Source: Clostridiales bacterium
GTDB taxonomy: Bacteria; Bacillota; Clostridia; Peptostreptococcales; Anaerovoracaceae
Direction of reading: 5' to 3'
Assembly (NCBI GenBank): GCA_012735285.1
Contig: JAAYHT010000025.1
Coordinates: 1 to 6,017 of the forward strand
Length of the DNA: 6,017 bases
How positions within the stretch are numbered: position 1 is the stretch's first letter; every line of letters begins with the position of its first letter. Under the pieces are notes generated by a model. That model worked only from the letters and a program-made list of their open reading frames with translations, did not search any database and was not told the origin of the DNA. A program made the translations under genes and the position numbers. Positions 1 to 6,017 of this stretch are shown here, piece by piece.

Positions 1-1845
1 ACCTACAACAGTCCAGGCTAGCCCGGTGGTCACACCTATTTCATTTTCTCCTTCTATTTTATCATAACGGTAACGTTTCTTACCAAGCTACTTTTCTAAA
101 TTAGCTGCAGTAACTGTTATTGATTGCTTTTCCTTCTCCGCAATCTTTCTTGCAGCTTTCCTACAAATATTAGCAATTTCTCTTTCTAAGTTCCTTACGC
201 CCGATTCACGTGTATAGTGATTGATAATTGATCTGATCGCGGCTTCGGAAATCTTAAGGTTTTCTTCTTTTAATCCATGTTCCTTAATCTTCTTAGGAAT
301 CAAATACTGTTTTGCAATTTGAACCTTGTCTTCTTCAGTGTATCCCGTAACCTCAATAACTTCCATCCTGTCTAATAACGGTCTTGGAATAGTTTCAGTA
401 GTATTTGCCGTTGTTATAAACATTACTTTGGAAAGATCAAAGGGTACTTCAAGATAGTGATCGGTAAACTCTTTATTCTGTTCTGGGTCTAACACTTCTA
501 GCAATGCTGAATCAGGATCTCCTCTGAAATCAGTTCCAATTTTATCTACTTCATCAAAGAGAAATACAGGATTCTTTGTCTTTGCTTCTTTAATTGCAGT
601 TATAATACGACCTGGTATCGCACCTATATAAGTTCTTCTATGCCCTCTTATTTCTGCCTCATCCCTTACTCCGCCAAGGGACATCCTGACGAAGTTACGA
701 TTTAAGGCTCTGGCTACAGACTTAGCTATAGATGTTTTACCAGTACCGGGAGGACCAACAAGACATAAAATAGGTCCTTTTAAGCTCTTAGAAAGCTGAA
801 TAACTGCAAGATATTCAAGTACTCTTTCCTTTACCTTTTCTAATCCATAGTGATCTTCATTTAATATCTCTTCTGCTTTTTTAATGTCTTTATTGTCTCT
901 AGAGTATTTATTCCATGGTAAAGAAAGGATCCATTCAACATAGGTTCTTATTACGCCCCCCTCAGCTGATGAGGGTTGTATTTTTTTCAGACGCTTTATT
1001 TCCTTTTCAACTTTTTCTGTGATAGGCTGGGGAAGTTTCAATTTCTTTAATTGATCTAGCCATTCATAAATCTCGTCTTCCACATCTTCGTCTACGCCTA
1101 GCTCTTCTTGTATTACCCTTAGTTGTTCTTTTAAATAGTACTCACGCTGGCTCTTATTTATCTGAGTCTTTACTTTTTTAGTTATTGTATTTTCAATTTG
1201 AAGAATTTCTATTTCCTTGCTTATTATAGTATTTACTAACTCTAGCCTTTTTTCTACATCAAAAGCCTCTAATATTTCCTGCTTTTCTTCTATCTTAATA
1301 TCAAGATGAGAAGTTACAACGTCTGCAAGCCGACCCGGCTCTTCGATAGAAGCAACTGAAGGAAAAATGTCCTGAGAAACTTTAGGATTAAAGTTTAAAT
1401 ATTCTTCAAAAGATGCTAGGACAGATCTCATCAAAGCTATTATATGTGGAGTCAAAGTTTCAAACTGTTGCTCTTCAATTGCCCTAACTCTACACTTGAA
1501 ATATGGTACTTCAAAAATAAATTCTTCTATTCTTCCCCTGCTTACTCCTTCAACTAATACTCTGATCGTATCGCCTGGTAGGCGAAGCATCTGCTTTATT
1601 TTAGCTATAGTTCCAATCCTATAAAAATCATCTCTTGTAGGAAGTTCAGTGTCCGGATTTTTTTGGGCAGATAAAAATACTGTCTGGTTCATCATCATTG
1701 CCTTTTCCAGAGCACTGATAGATTTTTCCCTACCTATATCAAAATGTAGAACCATATATGGGAAAATAGACAACCCACGAAGAGGAATCATAGGCATTAT
1801 CTCTTCATTTTCATTATCCCGTAATGTATCTTTATCCTCTTTCAT
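1..1845 (-). CDS. lon: ATP-dependent protease Lon (LonA type), 3' end outside window, one in-frame TAG
   Basis: Cytosolic AAA+ serine protease that unfolds and degrades damaged and regulatory proteins. The visible 615 codons hold the N-terminal substrate-binding domain (about 15-205, with MIPLRGLSIFPY), a helical linker (about 205-310), and the AAA+ module with Walker A GPPGTGKT (364-371), Walker B FLFDEVDK (D431, E432), a probable arginine finger in LLDRME (R493) and sensor 2 in SGVRNLER (R551). Codon 586 (88-90) is TAG. In the same frame the family sequence resumes at once (LGKKRYRYDK, then GLAWTVVG at the edge), which is the start of the Lon protease domain. The Ser-Lys dyad would lie beyond the window; LonA is usually about 770-810 residues. 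The start is ATG at 1845, preceded by AGGAGG with 7-nt spacing; an in-frame TTG at 1866 would place that site inside the gene. Lon follows clpX by 46 nt with a stem-loop between. If TAG terminates, the product is a 585-residue ATPase without protease activity. Family identity is certain; the meaning of the TAG is not. Confidence 0.93.
88..90 (-). other. In-frame TAG codon at Lon residue 586
   Basis: The codon series around the site reads Asn-Leu-Glu-Lys-TAG-Leu-Gly-Lys-Lys-Arg. In Lon relatives the equivalent stretch is typically NL-x-x-(Y/F)-(L/I)-G, so the TAG replaces an aromatic residue, one base away from TAC or TAT. At least 28 codons after it match Lon without any frame change. The site is the hinge between the AAA+ small subdomain and the protease domain. 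It could be a recoded sense codon, a leaky stop, a nonsense mutation or a sequencing error. Confidence 0.85.
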
Positions 1846-1852
1846 CTCTATT

Positions 1853-1858
1853 CCTCCT
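1853..1858 (-). promoter_or_regulatory. Ribosome binding site of lon
   Basis: A perfect AGGAGG lies 7 nt upstream of ATG at 1845. It fixes the lon start there and rules out the upstream in-frame TTG at 1866. It lies only a few bases after the clpX-lon stem-loop. Confidence 0.85.
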
Positions 1859-1864
1859 AAGCTC

Positions 1865-1893
1865 AAAACAGGCGGCTATAGGCCGACTGTTTT
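1865..1893 (-). terminator. Stem-loop between clpX and lon, possible weak or partial terminator
   Basis: On the transcript, AAAACAG-T-CGGC pairs with GCCG-C-CTGTTTT around a 5-nt CTATA loop. The stem is 7 bp, one T/C mismatch, then 4 GC-rich bp. It overlaps the clpX stop codon and ends in only four T residues, 19 nt before the lon start. The short U-tract suggests partial termination, a processing or stability element, or an attenuator rather than a full stop. The structure is nearly symmetric, but no plus-strand gene needs it. Confidence 0.6.
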
Positions 1894-3193
1894 ATGATAC
1901 ATTCTCTTCTTTCTTCTCTACCCTTTTACTAGTATCTCTTTTTATCAAAATTGGCTCGGATTTAAGATCTACAGCATTTTTTGTAATGATACATTTTCTT
2001 ACATCCTCCCTAGAAGGGATTTCATACATAATATCTGTCATTACATGTTCCATGATACTTCTTAGTCCTCTGGCCCCTGTCTTCCTTTCGATGGCTTTTT
2101 CTGCAACTCTTGCTATCGCATCTTCTTCAATTTCTAATTCTACTCCGTCCATAAGGAACAACTTCTTATACTGTTTCAAGATAGCATTCCTGGGCTACTT
2201 AATTATACGTATCAAAGCATCCTTAGTTAGCTCTTCTAGCGGCACTATTACCGGTAGTCTTCCTATAAACTCAGGAATTAAACCATATTTAAGCAAGTCT
2301 TCAGCTTGAACTTGTTTTAAGATAGATCCGTCTTTTTCTTTCTTGGACTTGATATCTGAATTGAATCCTATAGTCATTTCCACTATGCGCTTTTGTATAA
2401 TCTTGTCCAAACCGTCAAATGCTCCACCGCATATAAACAACACATTTGTGGTGTCAAACTGTATAAAATCTTGATGAGGATGTTTGCGTCCTCCTTGTGG
2501 AGGTACATTCGCGACTGATCCCTCTAAAATTTTGAGAAGGGCCTGTTGAACACCTTCTCCACTTACATCCCTGGTAATAGAAGGATTTTCTGATTTTCTT
2601 GTTATCTTATCAATTTCGTCAACATATATTATGCCTCTTTGGGCTTTCTCAATATCATAATCTGCAGCTTGGATAAGTTTTAATAGAATGTTTTCTACGT
2701 CTTCACCTACATAGCCAGCTTCAGTTAATGTAGTGGCATCTGCAATTGCAAAAGGAACATTGAGAATCTTAGCCAGAGTCTGCGCAAGCAGTGTCTTGCC
2801 TGAGCCGGTTGGCCCAATCATAATAATGTTGCTCTTTTGAATTTCAACATCGTCTTCATCATCAAGTATATATTTACTCTTTTTAAAAGCCCCTATTCTT
2901 TTATAGTGGTTATAAACAGCCACTGCCAAAGCCTTTTTAGCATCCTCTTGACCTATTACATATTCAGACAATGCGGCTGCTATTTCCTTAGGCTTTGGTA
3001 GAGCCAATGGACCAAAGAGTTCATTATGATCATCATGTAAATCAGCGAACTCTTCATTTATAATATCCTGACAAAGCTCAATGCATTCATCACAAATATA
3101 TACATTAGGCCCCGCAACTAGGCGGCGCACTTGTTCTTGTGATTTGCCACAAAATGAGCATTTCAGTTGTTTAGTTTCATTATATTTCCCCAT
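1892..3193 (-). CDS. clpX: ATP-dependent Clp protease ATP-binding subunit ClpX, one in-frame TAG
   Basis: AAA+ unfoldase that recognises tagged substrates and threads them into ClpP. Read through the TAG, the protein is 433 residues, close to the usual 415-430. Visible features: N-terminal zinc-binding domain with C12, C15, C34, C37; Walker A GPTGSGKT (127-134); pore loop GYVG (160-163); Walker B IIYVDEID (D192, E193); second pore loop GGRKH (234-238); ClpP-docking IGF loop (275-277); arginine finger in FIGRLP (R312). Codon 333 (2195-2197) is TAG. The same frame then continues with PRNAILKQYK, the DGVELE segment and sensor 2 GARGLRS (R375), ending in TAA. The start is ATG at 3193, preceded by AAAGGGAG; the in-frame TTG at 3208 is upstream of that site. 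It begins 15 nt after clpP. Termination at TAG would remove sensor 2 and the small domain, which should abolish ATPase and hexamer function. The two halves are one gene, not two; an apparent TTG start at 2179 is simply Leu339. Confidence 0.93.
2195..2197 (-). other. In-frame TAG codon at ClpX residue 333
   Basis: The codons read Arg-Ile-Ile-Lys-TAG-Pro-Arg-Asn-Ala. Relatives typically have L-(T/K/V)-E-P-K-N-A here, so the TAG most often aligns with Glu and is one base from GAG. The 100 codons that follow are normal ClpX in the same frame and end in TAA. The position lies in the loop linking the large and small AAA+ subdomains. The context AAG-TAG-C is the same as that of the Lon TAG. Confidence 0.85.
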
Positions 3194-3197
3194 AATA

Positions 3198-3205
3198 CTC
3201 CCTTT
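3198..3205 (-). promoter_or_regulatory. Ribosome binding site of clpX
   Basis: AAAGGGAG lies 4 nt upstream of ATG at 3193, in the 15-nt gap after the clpP stop codon. It selects the MGKYNETK start over the in-frame TTG at 3208, which lies on the wrong side of it. Confidence 0.75.
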
Positions 3206-3208
3206 CAA

Positions 3209-3805
3209 TTACTTTTTTAAAACGGTTCTATTCTGTATTACCTTGTCTATGATACCATATTCTACTGCTTCATCCGCATCCATAAAGTTGTCGCGATCGG
3301 TATCTTGTTGAATACGTTCTAATGGCTGGCCGGTCATTTCGCTTAAAATTCTATTCAGTTTCTCTCTTGTTTTAATTATACGTTCTGCATGTATGCGTAA
3401 ATCCTCAGCCTGACCCTTGATTCCACCTATTGGCTGATGTATCATAATCTCTGAATTAGGCAAAGCAAAGCGTTTGCCTTTAGTTCCTGCTGCCAACAAG
3501 AATGCTGCCATACTAGCAGCCATTCCTATACAAATAGTTGAAACATCAGGTTTAATATATTGCATTGTGTCGTATATAGCCATACCAGCTGTAATTGATC
3601 CGCCAGGACTATTTATATAGAAATTTATATCCTTGTCCGGATCTTCTGATTCTAGAAAAAGTAGCTGAGCAACTATCAAGCTTGCTGTATGGTCGTTTAC
3701 TTCTTCTCCTAGAAAAATAATTCTATCTTTTAACAGCCTGGAATAGATATCATAAGCTCTCTCTCCACGACTAGTCTGCTCTACTACCATTGGTATTAAA
3801 GACAT
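3209..3805 (-). CDS. clpP: ATP-dependent Clp protease proteolytic subunit ClpP
   Basis: Serine peptidase that forms the double-heptamer degradation chamber used by ClpX and other Clp ATPases in the cytosol. The protein is 198 residues, the normal length. The catalytic triad is visible as S98 in GMAAS, H123 in MIHQP and D172 in DRDNFM, matching the usual spacing. Other family marks are the N-terminal IPMVVEQTSRGER, the INSPGGS oxyanion region (64-70) and the glycine-rich handle QPIGGIKGQA. A start at ATG 3805 (MSLIPMVV) is chosen because AAAGGGG sits 7 nt upstream; an in-frame GTG at 3835 would add ten atypical residues and has no convincing site. ClpP starts 38 nt after tig and ends in TAA 15 nt before clpX, so it is almost certainly co-transcribed with both. 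It has no internal TAG, unlike its partner clpX. Nothing in the protein looks damaged. Confidence 0.97.
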   Translation of the reverse strand: MSLIPMVVEQTSRGERAYDIYSRLLKDRIIFLGEEVNDHTASLIVAQLLFLESEDPDKDINFYINSPGGSITAGMAIYDTMQYIKPDVSTICIGMAASMAAFLLAAGTKGKRFALPNSEIMIHQPIGGIKGQAEDLRIHAERIIKTREKLNRILSEMTGQPLERIQQDTDRDNFMDADEAVEYGIIDKVIQNRTVLKK

Positions 3806-3812
3806 TCGTATT

Positions 3813-3819
3813 CCCCTTT
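3813..3819 (-). promoter_or_regulatory. Ribosome binding site of clpP
   Basis: AAAGGGG ends 7 nt before ATG at 3805 and supports this start rather than the upstream GTG at 3835. It lies in the 38-nt tig-clpP gap. Confidence 0.75.
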
Positions 3820-3843
3820 CAAACAAACCCTCCACCTTAGTTA

Positions 3844-5127
3844 TTACTCAAATACTGCATTCTCAAACATGAAATTAATAGCCCTTCTATTAACAATATC
3901 CTGTGTTAAATAGGCCATACCTTGTTCGCCCATCATTTCTTTTAACTTTTCAGTCTCTAACTTATACATTTCGGCCATAGCTTTTATTTCATTTTCAATT
4001 TCTTCTTCTGATGCAGTAATGTTCTCTTTCTTAGCGACTGCCTCTACCAATAGTTTCGTTTTGACCTTTTTATATGCGTCTTCACGCATTTCCTCTCTAA
4101 AGTCTTTAAAATCCTTTTGAATATACTCAAGATACATTTGAAGATCTATGCCCTGCTGGCTTAAAGTCTGATCAAGTTCATAAAGCATTTCGTCAATCTG
4201 GCTTTCAACCATCACATTAGGAATATCAATATCGTTAGCTTCATAAACTTTTTCTAATATTGTATTCTTTGTTTCATACTCAGATCTGTCCTTAGCATTC
4301 TTTTCAAGCTTTTCACGAGTGCTTTTCTTCAATTCCTCAAGTGTATCAAATTCACTGCCATCTTTAGCAAATTCATCATCTAGCTCAGGCAGCTCAGTTT
4401 CTTTAACCTCGTGAACTTTACATTTAAAGACTGCTTCCTTACCCGCCAAGTCTTCTGCATGATAATCTTCGGGGAAAGTAACTTTCACGTCTTTTTCTTC
4501 TCCAGCTTTAACTCCAATAAGTTGTTCCTCAAAACCAGGAATAAAGGTATTAGAACCCAAAGTTAGTGGTTGACGTTCTGCTGTTCCACCTTCAAATTGT
4601 TCATCGCCAATGAATCCAGCGTAATCTAATAGAATAGTGTCGCCTTCTTTTGCTGGTCTATCTACAACTACCATTCTGGAATTTCTTTTCTGCAAAGCCT
4701 CTAAATCCTTTTGCACGTCTTCATCAGTTATATTTACTTCTACTTTCGGCACCTTAACACCTTTATAATCTTTTACGTCAAATTCAGGCATTACTGTAAC
4801 CTTAATCCCCATTTCTAAATCTTTTCCTGCTTTAATATCTTCAAGTTTAACCGTCGGACTATCAACTGGCTCTAATTTGAGCTCTTCTATTGCTTTAGGA
4901 TATGCTTCTCTAAATAACTTTTCTATAGCATCCTCATAGAATACATCTTCTCCATATTTAGATTCTATAAGCTTCCTAGGTGCTTTTCCCTTACGAAATC
5001 CATCGACAGCATATCTCCCTTTAGTCGCACGATATACTTCATCTATAGCTTTATCAAATTCTTCTGCAGTGAATTCTAGTTTAAATTCAACCTCGTTTTT
5101 TTTCTTTTTTATAAAAGATGTTTTCAT
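3844..5127 (-). CDS. tig: Trigger factor, ribosome-associated chaperone and prolyl isomerase
   Basis: Binds ribosomal protein L23 at the exit tunnel and shields nascent chains. The protein is 427 residues, full length for the family. The N-terminal ribosome-binding domain carries the signature GFRKGKAPR at 43-51. The FKBP-type peptidyl-prolyl isomerase domain spans roughly 155-245, with GDTILLDYAGF near its start and FIPGFEEQLIG (195-205). The C-terminal helical cradle (about 260-427) is rich in Lys and Glu. The start is ATG at 5127 with AGGAGG 5 nt upstream. The gene ends in tandem TAA TAA. It is the first gene of the probable tig-clpP-clpX-lon transcript, driven by the promoter at 5177-5205, giving a leader of about 40 nt. 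No in-frame TAG is present. A run of four lysines (7-10) gives a basic N-terminus; its significance is unclear. Confidence 0.97.
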   Translation of the reverse strand: MKTSFIKKKKNEVEFKLEFTAEEFDKAIDEVYRATKGRYAVDGFRKGKAPRKLIESKYGEDVFYEDAIEKLFREAYPKAIEELKLEPVDSPTVKLEDIKAGKDLEMGIKVTVMPEFDVKDYKGVKVPKVEVNITDEDVQKDLEALQKRNSRMVVVDRPAKEGDTILLDYAGFIGDEQFEGGTAERQPLTLGSNTFIPGFEEQLIGVKAGEEKDVKVTFPEDYHAEDLAGKEAVFKCKVHEVKETELPELDDEFAKDGSEFDTLEELKKSTREKLEKNAKDRSEYETKNTILEKVYEANDIDIPNVMVESQIDEMLYELDQTLSQQGIDLQMYLEYIQKDFKDFREEMREDAYKKVKTKLLVEAVAKKENITASEEEIENEIKAMAEMYKLETEKLKEMMGEQGMAYLTQDIVNRRAINFMFENAVFE

Positions 5128-5132
5128 TATAT

Positions 5133-5138
5133 CCTCCT
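5133..5138 (-). promoter_or_regulatory. Ribosome binding site of tig
   Basis: A perfect AGGAGG lies 5 nt before ATG at 5127 and supports the annotated start. Confidence 0.8.
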
Positions 5139-5176
5139 GTATTATATGTGAGTTTCATTTAATTACTGCGCATAAC

Positions 5177-5205
5177 ATTATACTGTTTTATACCCTTAAA
5201 GTAAA
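5177..5205 (-). promoter_or_regulatory. Sigma-A-type promoter for tig-clpP-clpX-lon
   Basis: On the minus strand TTTACT (5205-5200) is separated by exactly 17 nt from a perfect TATAAT (5182-5177). Transcription would start near 5170 and give a leader of about 43 nt. It lies in the 122-nt tig-CYTH gap, which has no other gene. No CtsR direct repeats or CIRCE inverted repeat are seen nearby, so the promoter looks like a housekeeping one. Confidence 0.7.
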
Positions 5206-5249
5206 GTATTTAACAATATCAGTAAAATGTCAGATTATTAATTATAATA

Positions 5250-5882
5250 TTAAGTGATTTTATTACTTAAAAATTTAAGTCCCCTGGCATACTTACTCTC
5301 ATTCAATGGAGTTAACTGATATTTTTCAGCAACATATTCTCCAATAGATAGAAGATCTTCCTCTTCGCCGGAGAATAGTTCTATCTCAAGTTCACATATG
5401 GGCAATGTCCCATCGTTTGTAATGATTTCACCAGTATCGATAGCTAATTCAAAAATACTTTTATGTGTGTCAAGCCTGATTCTTCTTCTTATAAAATGCA
5501 TTTCTAACAGGTTGTTAAGAACCTTGTCTCCAACTAAATCCATCATAATCCTACCCTGCTCACTCTCTTTGAAAATATCAGGAGAGGGCTGTAAAAAGCA
5601 TGCGGGATCATCGACGGGAACATTAACTTCTTCCCTAACATGAAGACCTTCTTCGCTTGAACCATTCCATTTTAAAGATGCTACAACGCGATTTCCTTCC
5701 ATTCTTATACGAAATGCTATATCATTCTTGGATAAGATATAATCTTCTGTATCAAAATAAGCCGCTTTCATATAAACTGTCTCTTTGGAATCAACTTCGC
5801 CGAATTCTTCTAGGTAAGGATCTTCCCATATTGCTTCGGCAACATTTTTATCTTTTATTAAATATTTCAATTCTATTTCCAT
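5250..5882 (-). CDS. CYTH (TTM) domain protein, probable triphosphate hydrolase
   Basis: A stand-alone CYTH-domain protein of 210 residues. The superfamily binds triphosphates and divalent metals inside an eight-stranded beta tunnel; members include tripolyphosphatases, thiamine triphosphatases and class IV adenylate cyclases. The signature ExExK is at the N-terminus (E2, E4, K6). Other typical tunnel residues are the YFDT motif (42-45), FRIR (R58, R60), SLKW (K71), REEVNV (E84, E85), the basic strand RRRIR (132-136), FELAID (E145, D149), the acidic strand ELEIEL (164-169) and SKYARG (K197). The start at ATG 5882 puts ExExK at the expected extreme N-terminus; a GAGG lies about 7 nt upstream. 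The gene ends in TAA. It is separated from tig by 122 nt with a new promoter, so it is probably a neighbour rather than part of the protease operon. Substrate cannot be told from sequence; in bacteria, tripolyphosphate is the likeliest, cyclic AMP synthesis less so. There is no HD or CHAD domain. Confidence 0.85.
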   Translation of the reverse strand: MEIELKYLIKDKNVAEAIWEDPYLEEFGEVDSKETVYMKAAYFDTEDYILSKNDIAFRIRMEGNRVVASLKWNGSSEEGLHVREEVNVPVDDPACFLQPSPDIFKESEQGRIMMDLVGDKVLNNLLEMHFIRRRIRLDTHKSIFELAIDTGEIITNDGTLPICELEIELFSGEEEDLLSIGEYVAEKYQLTPLNESKYARGLKFLSNKIT

Positions 5883-5897
5883 TATAAAACCTCGACT

Positions 5898-5913
5898 CTA
5901 ATATCGATAATAG
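5898..5913 (-). repeat. 16-bp near-palindrome upstream of the CYTH gene
   Basis: CTA-A-TATCGATA-A-TAG is symmetric except for one position in each half. It lies between the candidate promoter and the CYTH ribosome binding site, where an operator could sit. AT-rich sequence yields such repeats by chance, so a regulatory role is only a possibility. Confidence 0.35.
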
Positions 5914-5934
5914 TTTATCTTTACACGTTTTTAT

Positions 5935-5963
5935 ATATTATCATCAATTTTTAGTATTTACAA
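5935..5963 (-). promoter_or_regulatory. Candidate promoter of the CYTH gene
   Basis: TTGTAA (5963-5958) and TAATAT (5940-5935) are 17 nt apart, each matching the sigma-A consensus at four of six bases. The start site would fall about 45 nt before the ATG. The region is very AT-rich, so a chance match is possible. The rest of 5883-6017 shows no gene. Confidence 0.4.
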
Positions 5964-6017
5964 CCTAAATTTAAGGTATTGGTTCTTATAAGTCTAGAGT
6001 AGTCAATCATTTGTGAC

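Noticed and set aside
1892..2179. A separate 95-residue gene starting at TTG 2179
   Set aside because: It is the C-terminal part of ClpX (DGVELE, GARGLRS), in the same frame as the upstream part and separated from it only by TAG; it has no ribosome binding site of its own.
2180..2200. A frameshift in clpX
   Set aside because: Both halves are in the same frame, and the conserved PRNA segment lies between the TAG and the next part; only one codon is unusual.
3806..3835. Longer ClpP starting at GTG 3835
   Set aside because: It would add ten residues not typical of ClpP, and the AAAGGGG site points to ATG 3805.
5141..5146. A second TATAAT close to the tig start
   Set aside because: It lies only 13 nt before the ATG and overlaps the ribosome-binding region; the promoter with 17-nt spacing at 5177-5205 is much better placed.
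5128..5249. CtsR or CIRCE heat-shock operator upstream of tig
   Set aside because: Neither the CtsR heptad direct repeat nor the CIRCE inverted repeat can be seen there or upstream of clpP.
5128..5260. Terminator after the CYTH gene
   Set aside because: Only AT-only inverted repeats are present; no GC-cored stem with a T-run was found, so none is annotated.
1649..5887. Several plus-strand open frames of 62-161 codons
   Set aside because: All lie antisense to well-identified genes or run over their starts, have no family resemblance, and lack convincing ribosome binding sites.
5955..6017. A short open stretch of about 21 codons from the right edge ending in TAA on the minus strand
   Set aside because: It is too short and shows no recognisable protein sequence; it could be the tail of an upstream gene, but this cannot be supported.
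1..6017. tRNA (including a suppressor tRNA), CRISPR array or mobile element
   Set aside because: No cloverleaf-like sequence, spaced repeats, transposase or terminal inverted repeats were seen; any decoding tRNA must be outside the window.

Overview
The window reads as a low-GC Bacillota (Clostridia-like) chromosome. Every gene lies on the minus strand. The order tig-clpP-clpX-lon is the classical Firmicute proteostasis cluster, and the proteins look clostridial. I cannot name a genus from the sequence alone.

Layout in the direction of transcription (right to left): a 135-nt non-coding edge with a candidate promoter and a near-palindrome (5883-6017); a complete CYTH/TTM-family phosphohydrolase gene (5250-5882); a 122-nt gap with a good sigma-A-type promoter (5177-5205); then tightly packed tig (3844-5127), clpP (3209-3805), clpX (1892-3193) and lon (from 1845, running off the left edge). 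Gaps inside the cluster are 38, 15 and 46 nt, so it is probably one transcript. A stem-loop sits between clpX and lon. Functionally this is nascent-chain folding (trigger factor), an AAA+ unfoldase with its peptidase (ClpX with ClpP) and a self-contained AAA+ protease (Lon).

The striking feature is that both AAA+ protease genes are interrupted by a single in-frame TAG, with no frameshift. ClpX codon 333 is TAG, at a position usually occupied by Glu in the loop before the C-terminal small domain. Lon codon 586 is TAG, at a usually aromatic (Tyr/Phe) position at the junction of the ATPase module and the protease domain. Family sequence resumes immediately after each TAG in the same frame. Both TAGs share the 7-nt context AAG-TAG-C. 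All four true gene ends visible in the window use TAA. About 1,880 otherwise intact codons contain no internal TAA or TGA.

The most economical reading is that TAG is decoded as an amino acid in this organism, by pyrrolysine, by a suppressor tRNA or by reassignment. If termination also occurs, each gene would yield a truncated protein lacking its ClpX small domain or its Lon protease domain. Sequencing error or recent pseudogenisation cannot be excluded from the window.
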